Assembly (NCBI GenBank): GCA_963277665.1
Contig: OY728123.1
Coordinates: 627,066,915 to 627,130,914 of the forward strand
Length of the DNA stretch: 64,000 nt
Reading direction: 5' to 3'
From: Viscum album
Lineage: Eukaryota > Streptophyta > Magnoliopsida > Santalales > Viscaceae
In this document: one piece after another, positions 14,400-26,317 of the stretch
Numbering within the stretch: the first letter of the stretch is position 1
Layout: each line of letters opens with the position of its first letter
Notes under the pieces: model-generated
What the model was told of the DNA's origin: nothing
The model's input: the letters and a program-made list of their open reading frames with translations, nothing else
The model's database searches: none
Position numbers and translations under genes: made by a program

Positions 14400-15040
14400 G
14401 ACACTTCATGTCCTAACACAATCCCTTAAAAAATATGAACTGACATTTTTCCCTAGTTATGAACTAGGTTTGTCTATAATAACCTCTGTAACACAAACTC
14501 TAAATTTCATAGATGAGTATCAAATACTATACCCATAATGGAGAAATCATCCATGAAATCCTCTGTGATTATCTCAATTATATCAGAGAATATAGCCATC
14601 ATACGCCTTTGAAAGGTAGCACGGGTTATAAAAAACCCATAGGGAATCCTCTAGTAGAGAAATTTCCCAATGGGGGATGTAAAGGTTGTTTTATCCTAAT
14701 TTTCTAAAGCAACATGAATTTTGTTGTAACCATAATACACTTCCAGAGAAGTGAAAAATTCAATTCCAAAAAGCCTCTCAAGAATTTTATCAAGGAATGG
14801 AATAGGAAAATAGTCCTTCCTAGTGGATGAATTAATATTTCTATAGTCTATATAGACTCTCCATTTTGTGGATTTATAAACATGAATTTATTAATTTTTC
14901 TAAATTTTACAATAGGCAATCCTCCTTGCATAAGGAATACTTGGACACGACTGACCCAAGTACTATATGAAATATGATAAGTTATTCCAGTTTCCACCAG
15001 TTTGATTACATCATCACTAAAAACATCTTTTATATTATGA
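14400..15040 (-). pseudogene. Athila reverse transcriptase remnant
   Basis: Reverse transcriptase copies element RNA into cDNA. On the minus strand the blocks are, in order: 'LVETGITYHISYSTWVSRVQ' (about 15003-14940), 'KWRVYIDYRNINSSTRKD' (about 14877-14815), 'YFPIPFLDKILERLFG' just after, 'KTTFTSPIGKF' near 14670, 'RATFQRRMMAIFSDI' near 14600, and 'DFMDDFSIMG' with the catalytic Met-Asp-Asp at about 14546-14557. These match Athila-lineage RT closely in order and spacing. Several frameshifts and stops are present. The open frame at 14513-14707 on the plus strand is only its shadow. Insert 1 entered just upstream, at 15127/15128, separating RT from protease. Confidence 0.88.
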
Positions 15041-15127
15041 TTTAATATTTATTTCCACTAAAATATAAGTTATGGTCTGGCTCCATAGGAAGCTAATGCA
15101 TATAAAATGAAATAAAAATTCCCTTAA

Positions 15128-17397
15128 TGTAATGGCCCGAACCTCTCCAATCCATTCCATGGTGAAATGTGGTGCTGGAGGTGTTCTGGGAGGTCAAGGT
15201 GACTTGGGGGTGCGTTTGGGTGGAATTTTAAGGAATTATAAAGGGCAATATATTTCACATGATGCTAATCGAATTGATGCTGATGTATGTGATTAATCCA
15301 GTTGGTTGGTAAACATGAGAACTGTTGGTTCTTGTTGTTTGAAGGCTAGATGCCTTATTAAATGGCCAAGAGAACAAATTGATATGATGTTAATTTTCCT
15401 AGTGCTTGTGTTGTGATGTGACCCTGGAGGGGTGTTGTGATATTTTGGGGCATGGAGGCCTTGTGGTTTTGGCATCGGATGATGCCTAGAGTGGAAAGAT
15501 GCATTGTTTTATGCATATGGGTTTGAGGGAAGACACCAGGGATGATGTAATGGGATGGATGTGATTGTTGGATGTTTGGTGCTTTGTTTGGTTGTTTATC
15601 TGCTTTACTTTTCCCTACTTCTCAATGTATTCGGTCTTGCTTACCCTTCTTCTGAATGAGGAAAATACACACGGGGTATGCCACATTCTTTTGGTGTATA
15701 GCCTCTAAAGGGAGAATGGGTCTACACTCTTTCTGTATGCAGTAAAGACTCGACAGGTAGTATAACTTCTCACCGTGTTGAGCCCCTTGTTTTTAGATGC
15801 TTAGAATGATTTTCTAGAATGCCTGGGAATATGGGAATGTAATTATGAAATGAATATTGGAATAAATGATGTTAACCCATTTGTTTAGAGTTTGTTGGAA
15901 CTTAATGATGTGGTTGAGAACTTTTGAAGGGACAGTGGTTTGTTTGGATGTGATGATAATGGAATTTAATGTGGAAATTGTTCATGGTTAATTAATGTTT
16001 GAAGAATTAATTAACGTACAGTGGAATTGATAAAAAGGGAATGAAGTAATCTTTTAAATTCTCTTAAATGGTTGTGTGCTTATTGGACACCTAGTCTTAG
16101 AAGTGGAACACTAGATTATGAGAGATGTTAGATGCAGTTGTTTCTAAGTCTAGGTTATTCCCATAGTGTGGTGGTGAGTTATAGTAGATTCTGTAATTTA
16201 TGGGTTTCTATAAGCTACTCCACCCTGGCTGTAAGGGAAACTGGAACCCCAGGGATTCTGAGCCCTAGGGGGTGTTTTCCCCAACATTTGGATGGGAGGA
16301 TGAATGGATGACTACCCCCTTTGACCACACTCTCTTATCTTGGTAGATACTAGAGCCATTATGCACATCGGTTAGTTTTCCCCATATATGTGTGTAGAGT
16401 GCTGTAATGGCTTGTGGTTATTCACACACATATATTCTGGATATAGTATCCTAAGGACTACTATAGGTGTAAGGTGTACAGGCTGTGATTTCTTGAGGAT
16501 CCTTACTCGGTGTATGGGATGTAATGGATTGAGGTATAATACCAGACGTATGATACACATTATGCGAGTTGTGGTGGGTCCTGAAAACTACCTGGTTACT
16601 TTTTTTTGTGAGGATGGTTTGGTTCTTCTCCTATGTTTCTACGGGAAATCCATTGTGTTTCATGTGGTTCATATTGTGGGGCTTAGCCCAAGTTATTATG
16701 GGTAAGCCTTTAGAGAGAGATGCACATGATGTATGTCATTGGGGAAAAGCGGAAAAACAATGGGGAAGTAGTAGCGGGGTACCCTTTATATTCTTTACTA
16801 TATTCTATATTCTTGTATGCGTTACTTGGGGAGAGTAGCCATGGTGAGGTTGGGAACTTAGTATACTTGTTTAGGTGACGTGTTAGTTTCACTTGTTGTT
16901 CACTGTTCTTTAGCATGCTTTCTTTACCTTTCCCCGAGAGTCTTCGGGGAGGATCCTACAGAGTATAATGTTATACTGACCCTACGTGTATATAAACTAT
17001 TTTTCAGGTCACTTGGAGAAGGTTGGGGATTTTGCTGGTTACTACCAGATTGTGGTTGCCGGAGCTGTTCGGGCTTGTGGTCGCTGGTATTTTTACTTTC
17101 TTTTGGGTACTTACAGTTTTCCATTTTAGTTGTAGTAATTTTGCATGACATTACATATGTTCACTTGGGTTTTATTTTATACTTCAGTTATGATTTGGAG
17201 TTTGTTGGTGTCTATCTTATCTCTATATTCTACATTTGTTCTCTTAGAGGGTAATGCCTCGCATTTGTGTGTTTATTATACCCTCAGTGCTAGTCGCCAA
17301 CCCAGGGCCTACGGGAGGTGGGACTCAAGGGTCATTATCTCCTTTCTCAAATTGCCAGCCCAGGAGTGGTACACATTGAGTGGAAGGGGTCATAACA
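15128..17397 (+). repeat. 5' LTR of insert 1, carrying a deletion of about 0.9 kb
   Basis: It starts 'tgtaatggcccgaacc' and ends 'ggtcataaca', matching 21966-25147. It is 2270 bp against 3182 bp for its partner. The missing part corresponds to about 22095-23008 of the right LTR: homology runs to about 15262 and resumes at 'gaattgatgctgatg'. Open frames inside it (16388-17420, both strands) are in LTR sequence, are not shared intact by the partner LTR, and are not genes. Confidence 0.9.
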
Positions 17398-17400
17398 GAT

Positions 17401-17416
17401 TGGTATTAGAGGCGGG
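17401..17416 (+). other. Primer binding site of insert 1 (tRNA-iMet type)
   Basis: Three bases after the left LTR end, 'tggtattagaggcggg' matches the complement of the 3' end of initiator tRNA-Met (TGGTATCAGAGC...), with a C to T change and a few others. It marks the start of minus-strand cDNA synthesis and sets the element's orientation as plus. Confidence 0.85.
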
Positions 17417-17782
17417 TTGAGGGATGGGAAGGAGTTGTAGTTAGGCACATGTGAGGTTGCATGGGTTGGTAGGTGAACACCGTCATTCATGTTTAGAAAG
17501 TGAGGTAAACACTGGTGACCGGCTGAGACATAGGGATTTAGGGCCCCCTATGATCTAATGCATCTACCCTTATGTTTAAAATGGCTACTAAACAAGGTGA
17601 TACTGGTTGCAGGGTAGAGACCAAGGAAAAGATAATTCATCATTCTTCTTTGTCCTTATGTTTGAATAGATAGACCTTGGGATAGGTTAAACTAAAATGA
17701 ATAAAAGAAAATAATTAATTAATTAACGTTGAGTCTTCCATATTCCAGGAATAGGAGCTCTATGTGTTTGTTATTTTATCAG

Positions 17783-18640
17783 AATGGATCGTGGTCAACG
17801 TCCTCATTAGGTTTTTGCAGAAAATGTCTAGTAGGATATTCCAGGAAATCATCGTAGGGTAGAGGTTGATGACGATGATAGTTGGAGGAAGGAACTCTGA
17901 GAGTTTCAGCGACAGAGTTTGCAGAAGTACGAGGGATCCATTTCAGATGCAGTCACAGAAGACTGGTTGGAGGAGGTCGTGATAGGCTTTAGTTCGATCT
18001 GTGCTTGTAAGGAGCTCAAGGGGTCATTAGTTTTGACGATGCTGCGGGTAGAAGAGAGGTAGTGGTGGTTCTTGTTCCTCTGGGGTCGTGGGGAGTCAGC
18101 GATCTCATGGGAGGAGTTCCGAGAAAAGTTTAGAGTCGAGTTCCTTTCCTCAACTACGAAGGATTCCAGTCGCCAAGAGATTCTTACCCATCGATAGGGG
18201 AGATCCATTGTTCGAGAGTTTGGAATCCATTTCAGGAATCTATTTCGATATACTTTGGACCTGTTACCAGATAAGGAGGTCAGGGAAAGGCATTTCTAGG
18301 AGGCTTTTCATCATGATATCCAACACCAGGTCACCCCATTTTTGCTGAAAACATATATTAAGGTGCTGGTATGGGAAGAGGTTGTCGAGAGTACTTTGTC
18401 CAGGACCGAATCATCATAACAGTGGAATCAGAATGATTCCTCACAAAGAAGAGTTTTGGTCTGGGGTTCTCGGTTTTCAGGGCATAAGAGTTTACGTTCA
18501 GCCAGGGGTAGGACCCAACCCTTCACATCTCGTTTCTCCAGAGGCATCAACTCTCAGGCCTATACAAAGGGATCATGAGTTTGTTTTTCTTGTGGTGGTC
18601 ATGGCCATCAGCAACAGGAGTGCCTAACCTTTCAGAGTAG
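17783..18640 (+). pseudogene. Chromovirus gag remnant of insert 1
   Basis: Gag forms the virus-like particle. A likely start is the ATG at 17784 (reads 'MDRGQRPH' then a stop). Downstream fragments in shifting frames include 'SAISWEEFREKFRVEFLS' (about 18085-18150), like the gag block Met-Thr-Trp-Glu-Glu-Phe-Lys-Glu-Phe, followed by an 'REFGIHFRNLFRYTLDLLPD'-like stretch (about 18210-18270), the usual tail of the retrotransposon gag domain. A CCHC zinc knuckle, normally before protease, was not recognised between 18640 and 18900 and may be lost. Many stops are present. Confidence 0.75.
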
Positions 18641-18918
18641 TCATTGTGCACCAGGCACTACGATCCAGGTTCCTCCATTGAGGCAGTTCTAGCCGAGACA
18701 GCAGCAATAGTAGGTTGCATCGGTTTTAGATCACCGGGAGGGTAGATGGGGCAGGCAGGGGACAACTCCATGATGCTCCCCATCCTCAGAGAGCAGAGTG
18801 CGTCCGTGGTGGCGGTCGTTATCAGGGCCAGAGAGGCCTTGTTGGAGGTCGTGGTCAGCTTCATGCTCTAGCATTTCCATCACCAGACGAGCCAGATGTT
18901 TTTTGAGGTACTCTTTGC

Positions 18919-19140
18919 TTGTTTTCAACCTTGTTGTATGCCTTGTTTGATTCAGGAGAGACACACTCCTTCATATCTCCTACCATTTTCTATTCTTTGG
19001 GACTTGTGGTAGAGAAGAATCCAGTGCCCTTGGCATTGACTATGCCAGTTGGAGGGCGAGCTAACTTGTTTGAAGTATATAGATATTGTGAGCTAGTTCT
19101 AGGGCAACAACGCTCTTGGGGAGATTTCCTATGTTTATGA
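18919..19140 (+). pseudogene. Aspartic protease remnant of insert 1
   Basis: The protease cleaves the gag-pol polyprotein. The open stretch contains 'ALFDSGETHSFISP', which matches the plant gypsy protease active-site motif Leu-Asp-Ser-Gly-Ala-Thr-His-Ser-Phe-Ile. The catalytic Asp-Ser-Gly is kept. The following sequence 'SLGLVVEKNPVPLALTMPVG' also fits the family. It lies in order between gag and RT. The frame breaks at 19140, before the usual protease end. Confidence 0.8.
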
Positions 19141-19248
19141 ATACAACCATATGATGTCATCCTATTCATGTATTGGTTGTATTAGGTGCAGGATATCGTG
19201 GATTGATTCAGGAATAAGGTCATTTTCTTTGATTCGGATGGAGAGGAA

Positions 19249-20110
19249 GTGGTGTTTTTTGGTGTGCGAGACCCTCGGATGGGTCATAGGCACGCTTTAT
19301 CCTTATCATCCATGGAAGCTGATATGATTTTGAGTTATTCAGAGGTTCGACAGTTGGCATTTCATAGGGTCGTAGAGGATTACCCTGATGTATTTCGAAA
19401 AGAGGTTGTAGCCTTACCCCCTCGACGAGAGAACAAGTTTGGGATCGAGAAACAGCAGGGAGAATCTTCTATCTCTATGTCTCCATAAAGTATGGCGCCT
19501 TCTAAGTTACAACATCTAAATATATAGCTTGATGGTCTGTTGCAGTGTGGTTTTGGTCGTCCAAGTGTGTCACCATGGGGTGCACTAGTTTTTTTCGTGA
19601 AGAATTCGGACGACAGTTTGTAGTTCTGTGTCGATTATAGTATCTTAGACAAAGTGACAATAATGAATTGTTATCCTCTTCTGCAGATTTATGACTTATT
19701 CGATCATATCAAGGGTGAAATTTGGTTCTCAAAGATCGACTTGTGGTTAGTATATCATCAGATGCATGTGAAGGATGAGGATATTTCGATGAATGCTTTC
19801 TGTTGTCGTCATGGGCATTATGAGTTCGTTTTAATGCCATTCAGCATGACGCATGCTCCACTTGTATCATGGGTTTGATTAGCGATGTGTTCTGTGAGTT
19901 CCTGGACAAGTTTGTGGTAGTTTCCATTGATGACATCCTTGTGTACTCTACATCTGAAGGGGAGCATGCAGAGCATCTACAAGCCATTTTTTGAGTTCAT
20001 CGCCAACATAATATGTTCGGGAAGTTGAAGAAGTGTGAGTTTTGGGCCAGAGAAGTCTGTTTATTATGGGAATGTTGTGTCCCAATAAGGATTAGTTGTA
20101 GATCCATCGA
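19249..20110 (+). pseudogene. Reverse transcriptase remnant of insert 1
   Basis: The region opens with the protease-RT linker ('VVEDYPDVFRKEVVALPPRR', about 19369-19425). It then gives RT blocks: 'GFGRPSVSPWGALVFFVKNS' (about 19550-19610), 'FCVDYSILDKVTIMNCYPLL' (19625-19685), 'IWFSKIDLWLVYHQM' (19720-19765), and 'YGHYEF'-like '[17 protein letters not shown]' (19810-19860). The catalytic block reads [11 protein letters not shown] at about 19912-19945. The Asp-Asp pair survives. Frame changes near 19490, 19640 and 19860 and several stops make it non-functional. Confidence 0.88.
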
Positions 20111-20237
20111 AGATAGAAGCAGTTGTATCGTGGGAAGCCACCAAGGCAGTGTCTGAGGAGAGAAGTTTCATTGGTCTTGACGGTAATACAAGAGGTTCTT
20201 AGCCAAATTCTCTTGAGTTGAGACTCCTCTAATATCT

Positions 20238-20705
20238 TTGACCAAGAAAAATCAGGCATTAATATGGACTGATCAGTGCCAAGAAGACTTCAAGTATCTA
20301 AATGAGAAGTTAGTAAGTACTCCAGTCCTTTTTCTTCTAGCGGAGGGAGTTCAGTTTGATGTTTTTTGCGATGCTTCACATCTGGGGTTAGGCTGTGTTC
20401 TCAATAAACCGAGGTCTGTTGATTCTTATGGGTCTCGTTAGTTGCTTCCCCATGAATGCAACTATGCCACCCATGATTTTGAGTTGGCAGCCATGGTCTT
20501 TTCTCTGCAGTTGTGGAGACATTACCTCATTGGTAAGGGCTTTGGGATTTTCACGGATCATAAGAAATTGAGGTCTGTTTTCACCCAGCATGACTTGAAC
20601 TTATGACAGCGTCGGTGGATGGAGTTCATGTAGGAATAGGAATTTGAAATATCATATACAATCGGAAATGGGAATGTGGTAGCAGATGCACTGAGCCGAA
20701 AGTAA
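20238..20705 (+). pseudogene. RNase H remnant of insert 1
   Basis: The 'LTKK'-like start of the RT connection is at 20238, followed by 'WTDQCQEDFKYLNEKLVSTP' and 'FDVFCDASHLGLGCVL' (about 20355-20405), the Asp-Ala-Ser block of Ty3/gypsy RNase H. A stop follows, then degenerate matches ('CNYATHDFELAAMVFSLQLW', about 20457-20517; 'KGFGIFTDHKKL' near 20540-20575). It ends with 'VVADALSRK' at about 20676-20704, the usual C-terminal signature before integrase. Stops and a frameshift are present. Confidence 0.83.
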
Positions 20706-20834
20706 CATAGTGATGCTGTGCGTGAATCCGGTGATTCCTAGAATGTTATAGAAGAACATTCAGCCTTACATCTTGATATGGGAGAAGATGGGGGTTGATG
20801 TTGTCTTTTTTAGATAACTGTACAGCAATCCCTG

Positions 20835-21737
20835 ATGCAGAAGGTGGAAGAGTCCCAGTTGGGGGATCTAGAGGAGGTGCTGAGACTTCATGGAGTCCCT
20901 AGGATGATCATTAATGATCGAGATCCACGTTTTACCTCCAGGATGTGGAGAGGTCTTCAACATGATTTTGGTTCTCAATTGCGCCTTAGCACTGATTTTC
21001 ATCCACAAATGGATGGTCATATAGAGCGAACCATCCAGAATCTTGAAGACATGTTACGCTCTTATGTTCATGATTTTGGAGGTTCATGGATGAGTCACTT
21101 ACCCTTGGTGGAGTTCGCTTACAATAATAGTTTTCAATCCACCATCGGTATGGCTCCATTTGAAGCCTTGTATGGCCGGCCATTCCGTTCTCCGTTGTGT
21201 TTGACTGGGGTTAGAGAGTCTGAAATTCTCAGACCATAACTAGTGCAGAATACAACAGAGATGGTATAGGTGATTCGTGAGAGGATAAAGATAGCGCAAG
21301 ATCGTCAGAAATCTTATGCTGATCAAAGAAGGAGACCCTTAGAGTTTAATATTTGGGATCCTATGTTTCTGAAGGTGACTCCCCATCACAGGCAGCGAAG
21401 TTTTGGATTTGGAAGTAAGATTTCCCCCCGTTTTGTTGGGCCTTTCGAGGTGTTATCTCATGTTGGAGTTGTGGCGTACCGAGTAGCACTTTTCCCTCAG
21501 ATGAGTCAGATACATGATGTTTTCCATGTATCACAGCTCTGTCGTTATCAACATGACTACTCTCACATCATCGATTTGGGAGAGATCAATGATAATGATG
21601 ATGCAGCCTTTGAGGAGCGACCTGTGGAGATCGAAGACCATGGGGAAAAGGTGTTGCGCGAGCATTCTATTCCATTGGTTTGTTTCTTATGGCGGCACGA
21701 TGGCTTAGAGGAGAGTACATGGGAACGTGAGTCATAG
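20835..21737 (+). pseudogene. Integrase C-terminal two thirds with chromodomain, insert 1
   Basis: One frame runs from 20835 to 21737 with two in-frame stops near 21237-21270. The core has 'IINDRDPRFTSRMWRGL' (about 20910-20960; catalytic Asp) and 'MDGHIERTIQNLEDMLRSYV' (about 21009-21068; catalytic Glu kept). Next come 'EFAYNNSFQSTIGMAPFEAL', the GPF/GPY-type module ('ISPRFVGPFEVLSHVG', about 21420-21465), and a chromodomain tail ('REHSIPLVCFLWRH' and 'EESTWERES', about 21660-21737). Chromodomains bind modified histones and steer insertion toward heterochromatin. The N-terminal zinc-binding part and the first catalytic Asp are missing: only about 130 bp separate it from the RNase H end, where several hundred are normal. 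Confidence 0.92.
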
Positions 21738-21965
21738 ATAGGTGTTCAGTACCCCAATTTGGTCGATGTTTAACTCATTCCATGTACCATTGCAACTTGT
21801 TTGATTATGAAACATTCATGTTTATGAGATGGCACCCTTTGTTACTTTGGTGGCTGGCTCTCTTTTGAGAGGTATCTCGATGGGTGGTTGTTCAGACCCT
21901 ATTTCATTTTCTCTTTAAGTGGGTTTTGGATTCCTAAGGATGATAATATTTTGAGAGGTATCTAA

Positions 21966-24900
21966 TGTAATGGACCGAACCACTCTGGTCCATTCCTTCA
22001 AAAAATGTGGTGCTGGAGGTGTTCCAGGAGGTCAAGGTGACTTGGGGATGCGTTTGGGAGGAATTATAAGGAAAGGTAAAGGGAAATAACTTTAGCATGG
22101 TTGGAGCATGGTTCAGATAAGCCGTGTGGCCAAACCGTACAAAGTTGGTGTTGGAGGCAGTGGATAACGCACGGTTTTCACACAGTTTTCTAACCATGCA
22201 GACTAACCGTGCGAGGAGTGTTTGGCGAGGTAGAAGCAAACGCGCAGTTTGTTAAACCATGCGGACTAACCATGCTGGCACTTAATAATACTTCCTAAAA
22301 TTGTGTATATGTACTCTTTTGCGTCTAAATAGTTCTTTTAATCCTCTAAGCAGCTATAACTCGGTATTACCCTTCCTTGGAGGTAGAAGAACCTCTCCCA
22401 AGCGCTTTAGAGGTGATCCTGAGGCTTTTCTTAGTGAATCAAAGCCAGTTTCTTGAGGTATGTGATCGTTCTTTCTTGATTTCATAGATTTACTCCTCTT
22501 ATTCTCTCGGTTTCTTAGATCTACACCCGTTATGGGTAGATCTAAGCGTGTGGACGTTGAATATGATGAGATTTGGTATTGGTTGTGTTAGGAGAGGAGA
22601 TCTAAGTAGGATTCATGGAGAATCGACCCGGTTTCATGGGCGTCTTTGGACTGTTGTGGTTTTCCTCGAAAACCTTTGAGGTAGGGGATTCGAGGCTTCT
22701 CTAATTGTTAATGTGAAATCATAGAGTTATCATGATTTATCCCTTTGGATCACAATTAAATTGACATAATTAAATACATAAACGGGATTAAAATAATTGG
22801 TTTGATCACATGTTGTTTCTTTGTACCATGTTAACGGTTCCCCTCTTGATTTTCTAGATAGTGTGATATCAATGCCTTGCTGATTAAAATGTTTTTCTGG
22901 ACGAAATTAATAAAGAACCTAAATCCGAAATTGATTTATAATTAATTGGATATAGATAAAGATGCATGTAAATGAATCTGGTTGTTGTTTTTGTGGACGT
23001 TGATCCAAATTGATGTTAATCAAATTGATGCTGATGTATGTGATTAATCCAGTTGGTTGGGAAACCTGAGAACTGTTGGTGTTTGTTGTTTGAAAGCTAG
23101 ATGCCTTGTTAAAGGGCCACGAACCAAAATTGATGTGCTTTTTATTTTCCTGCTGCTTGTGATGTGATGTGACCCTAAAGTGGTGTTGTGATATGTGGGG
23201 GCATGGATGCCTTGTGGGTGTGGTAGTGGATGATTCCTAGAAGGGAAAGATTCCTCGGTTTATGCATATGGGTGTTATGGAGGAAACCAGGGATGATCGA
23301 ATGGGATGGATGTAATTTTTGGATCCTTGGTGCTTTGTTGGGTTGTTTATCTAAATTGCTTTTCCCCACTGCTAAAGGTAGCTGGTCTTGCTTACCCTTC
23401 TTCGGAAAGAGGTGAAGACACGTGGGGTATGCCACATGCTTTACATGTTTAGACTCTCAAGGGAGAATGTGTTTACATTCTTACTATACGAGGAAAATAC
23501 TCGATGGGTAGCACATCTACTCACTGTGTTGATCCCCTTGTGTTTAGTAGCATAGGATACTTTTCTAGAATGCTTGGGAATATGGTAAAGTAATTCTGTA
23601 AAGAATTATTGAATAAATGATGTTACCCAATGGGGTTAGAGTTTGTTGGAACTTAATTATGTGGTTGAGAACTTTTTAAGGGACAATGGATTTTTTGGAT
23701 GTGATGTTAATGGAATTTAATATGGAAGTAGGTAATGGTTAATTAATGTTTCATGAATTAATTAACATAGAGTGGAATTGATAAAAAGGGAATGATGTAA
23801 TCTAATAAAGCCCTTAAATGGTTGTGTGATTATAGGATACCTAGTCTTTGAAGTGGCATCCCATCGTCCGAGAGACGTTAGCTGCTGTTGTGTCTAAGTC
23901 TAGGTTATGCCCATATTGTGGTTGTGAGTTATAGTATATTCTGTACTTTTTGTGTTTCTATACGCTACACTACCCTGGCAGTAAGGGAAACTGGCACCCC
24001 GTGGATTCTGAGCCCTGAGGGGTGTTTTCCCCAACATTCTAGTGGGAGGATGAATGGCTGAATACCCCCTTTGACCCCGCTCTCTTCTCTTAGTAGATAC
24101 TAGATCCATTAGGCACTGTGGTTTGTTTTCCCCATATATGTGTGTAGAGGGCTGTAATGGATTGTGGTTATTCACACATATATATTCTAGATATAGTATT
24201 ATATGGACTACTATAGGTGTAACGTGTGTAGGTTGTGATGGCTTGAGGATCTGTACTCGGTGTAGGGGCTGTAATTGCTTGAGGTATAATACATGATGTT
24301 TGATACATGTTGTGCGATCCGTGGTGGCTTCCAGAAACTACCTGGTTACTTTTGGTTGTTGGGATGGTGTGGTTTTTCGCCCAGGAGTCGGTGGGCAAGC
24401 CTTTTTAGTGCACATGGTGGAGATTGTAGAGCTTATCCCATGTGTACACGGGCAAGCCATTGGAGAGAGATGCACATGACATATGTCATTGGGGAAAAGC
24501 GACAAACTAGTGGGGAAGTAGTAGTAGGGTACCCTTGATATTCTTTACTATATGTTATATTCTTGTATGCGTTACTTGGTGAGAGTAGCCATGTTGAGGT
24601 TGTGAACATAGTATACCTATTTTGGTGATGTGTTAGTTTCATTTGTTGTTTAATGTGCTTTAGAATTCTTTCTTTACCTTTTCACAAGAGGCTTCAGGGA
24701 GGATCTTACTGAGTATACTGTTATACTCACTCTATGTATATATAAAAATTTTTTCAGGTCCCTTGGATCAGGATGGAGATTAGGCTGGTTACTACTTTCT
24801 TGTGTTTGTAGGAGATGTTAGCGCATGTGGTCACTACTGTTTTTACTTACTTTTGGGTACTTGCTGTTTTCCTTTTCATTTGTAGTACTTTTGCATGACC

Positions 24901-25147
24901 TTACATATGTGCACTTGGGTTTTCATTTATACATCATTTTTGGGTATGAGTTGGATGGTATTTATCTTATCTCTCTCTTTCGCATGTGGTCTCTTAGAAG
25001 GTAATGCCTCCCATTTGTATGTTTATTATACCCTCAGTGCTAGACGCTATCTCGGGGCCTACTGGAGGTAGGACTCGGGGGTTATTATCTCCCTACTCAC
25101 TTTGTTGGCCCAGGAGGGGTACACTTTGTGGGGAGGAGGTCATGACA
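21966..25147 (+). repeat. 3' LTR of insert 1
   Basis: It starts 'tgtaatggaccgaacc' and ends 'ggtcatgaca', followed by the TSD cttaa. It is 3182 bp and complete relative to its partner. The part absent from the left LTR (about 22095-23008) includes diverged repeats of 'aaccatgcggactaacc' (22085-22280). Short open frames on both strands (23175-23435, 23900-24642) are not genes. Confidence 0.9.
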
Positions 25148-25152
25148 CTTAA

Positions 25153-26128
25153 AGTCAATAACGGTCCATCCTAATCCAGATTTTAACTTTTTAAAAACAT
25201 TCAACAATTTATCATCTTGATTAACATTCATATAAATATAAATAATTATAGTAAGTGTGTAATTCCTACCCGTTAATTAATATTAATGATGTGTAGGAAG
25301 TGGGTTCTGTTCAAGAAAGGGTTCTTTTTAACTTGATAGACTACTTTTGATCCGAAAATATTTCATATTGATAGTTTGAATTGATGAATTATTTTCATTT
25401 TCTAAATCTGTTTCATAATTCATAGTACTATTGTCTATGATGGAAATCTCACTGTATAGAGTTTCTCGATTTGAGATTAAAATATTTTTAAATGAAAAAT
25501 TATCTGGTTGTTTTATAAGATCTCCCTATACATCATCAAAATTTTCCAAAGTGATTGTGATAGCAGAATCACCCACGAAATCACTCATTAAATTCATATG
25601 TTCAAAAGTAGATGACATAACTTTAGTCAAAGCAATAAAATGTCATTTTTCCAATTCTGAAAAATTATCCAGATCCTTAGTTTCAACAGAATCGTCTACA
25701 AGTGAAAGAGGGAGATTATGATTTTCAACTTTCAAATTGATTTTTTCAATAGTGGGTTGTTCTTCAGTTTCATAAAATCATTCAATTGAGTTTTTCATTT
25801 TTGATGATTCTTTCATGGAATAGTTTCCAAGGAATGAGGATATTTGAAATTTTTAAAAACAGTGAATTCTTCCTGTTGTCCTCAAATTTTAACGATAAGT
25901 TGAATAGTAGAGACATCAATTATTGTTCAACCAGTTTCCGAGAAGGGACTACCCAGAATGATGGGAACCTCTTTTTTCACACTCTATATCAATGACTAAG
26001 ATGTCAGTAGTTAGAAATATATTTCCCACTCCAACTAGAAAGTCATCTACCCTTTCTATAGAAGGAGTCAAAGAATGGTTAGCCAACTATAGGATGAATA
26101 TGGTGGGCTGAAGATCACCCAATCTCAA
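25153..26128 (-). pseudogene. Athila gag-pol spacer between protease and RT
   Basis: This is Athila internal sequence between the two nested inserts, read on the minus strand. From about 25750 down to 25370 it gives a fairly open acidic stretch, with phrases such as 'LVDDSVETKDLDNFSELEK' and 'NRETLYSEISIIDNSTMNYE', broken by single stops. Its position between protease (26129-26317) and RT (15.0 kb, across insert 1) fits the poorly conserved linker of Athila pol. The plus-strand open frame at 25431-25721 is its shadow. I recognise no domain in it. Confidence 0.5.
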
Positions 26129-26317
26129 CTAATGAATTATTGGTTCTGGGATAAGATTTATACTGAAACCTAAGGCACATAGGTAGTTGAGTTGACTTGA
26201 TTTTCTTAAGGTATAGGGAATGACAAAGATTCCAGGATCTTTGAGATTAGGTGGGATCATATTTTGGAGAACAAAACTACACTCTATATTGAGTCTATAA
26301 GTGGAAAATTCTTCCAT
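26129..26317 (-). pseudogene. Athila protease remnant with lost catalytic Asp
   Basis: This 62-codon minus-strand stretch reads 'CSFVLQNMIPPNLKDPGIFV' followed by 'IPYTLRKSSQLNYLCALGFS' and 'INLIP'. It matches the Athila protease blocks Leu-Pro-Pro-Lys-Leu-Lys-Asp-Pro-Gly-Ser-Phe and Leu-Cys-Asp-Leu-Gly-Ala-Ser. In the second block the family's catalytic Asp is Ala here (Cys-Ala-Leu-Gly-Phe-Ser), so the enzyme would be dead even if expressed. It lies between the gag remnant (beyond insert 2) and the RT remnant (beyond insert 1). Confidence 0.82.

Larger units (their letters stand above)
15128..25147 (+). mobile_element. Nested insert 1: Tekay/Del-type chromovirus, degenerate
   Basis: This is a full-length Ty3/gypsy element lying inside the Athila internal region. 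Its ends are TG (15128) and CA (25147), and it is flanked by a perfect 5-bp target-site duplication cttaa (15123-15127 and 25148-25152). It has two LTRs, a tRNA-iMet-like primer site, then gag, PR, RT, RH and IN with a C-terminal chromodomain, all on the plus strand and all with stops or frameshifts. The polypurine tract before the right LTR is poorly preserved ('ttttgagaggtatctaa'). Lineage is inferred from chromodomain position and integrase/RT motifs. Confidence 0.92.

Noticed and set aside
14513..14707. Plus-strand 64-codon open frame
   Set aside because: The minus strand here encodes the Athila RT catalytic block, so this is its shadow.
16372..17420. Cluster of open frames on both strands (up to 124 codons)
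   Set aside because: They lie inside the left LTR of insert 1, are not preserved in the right LTR, and look like chance frames in T/G-rich sequence.
25431..25721. Plus-strand 96-codon open frame
   Set aside because: It is antisense to the degenerate Athila pol linker and has no recognisable domain.
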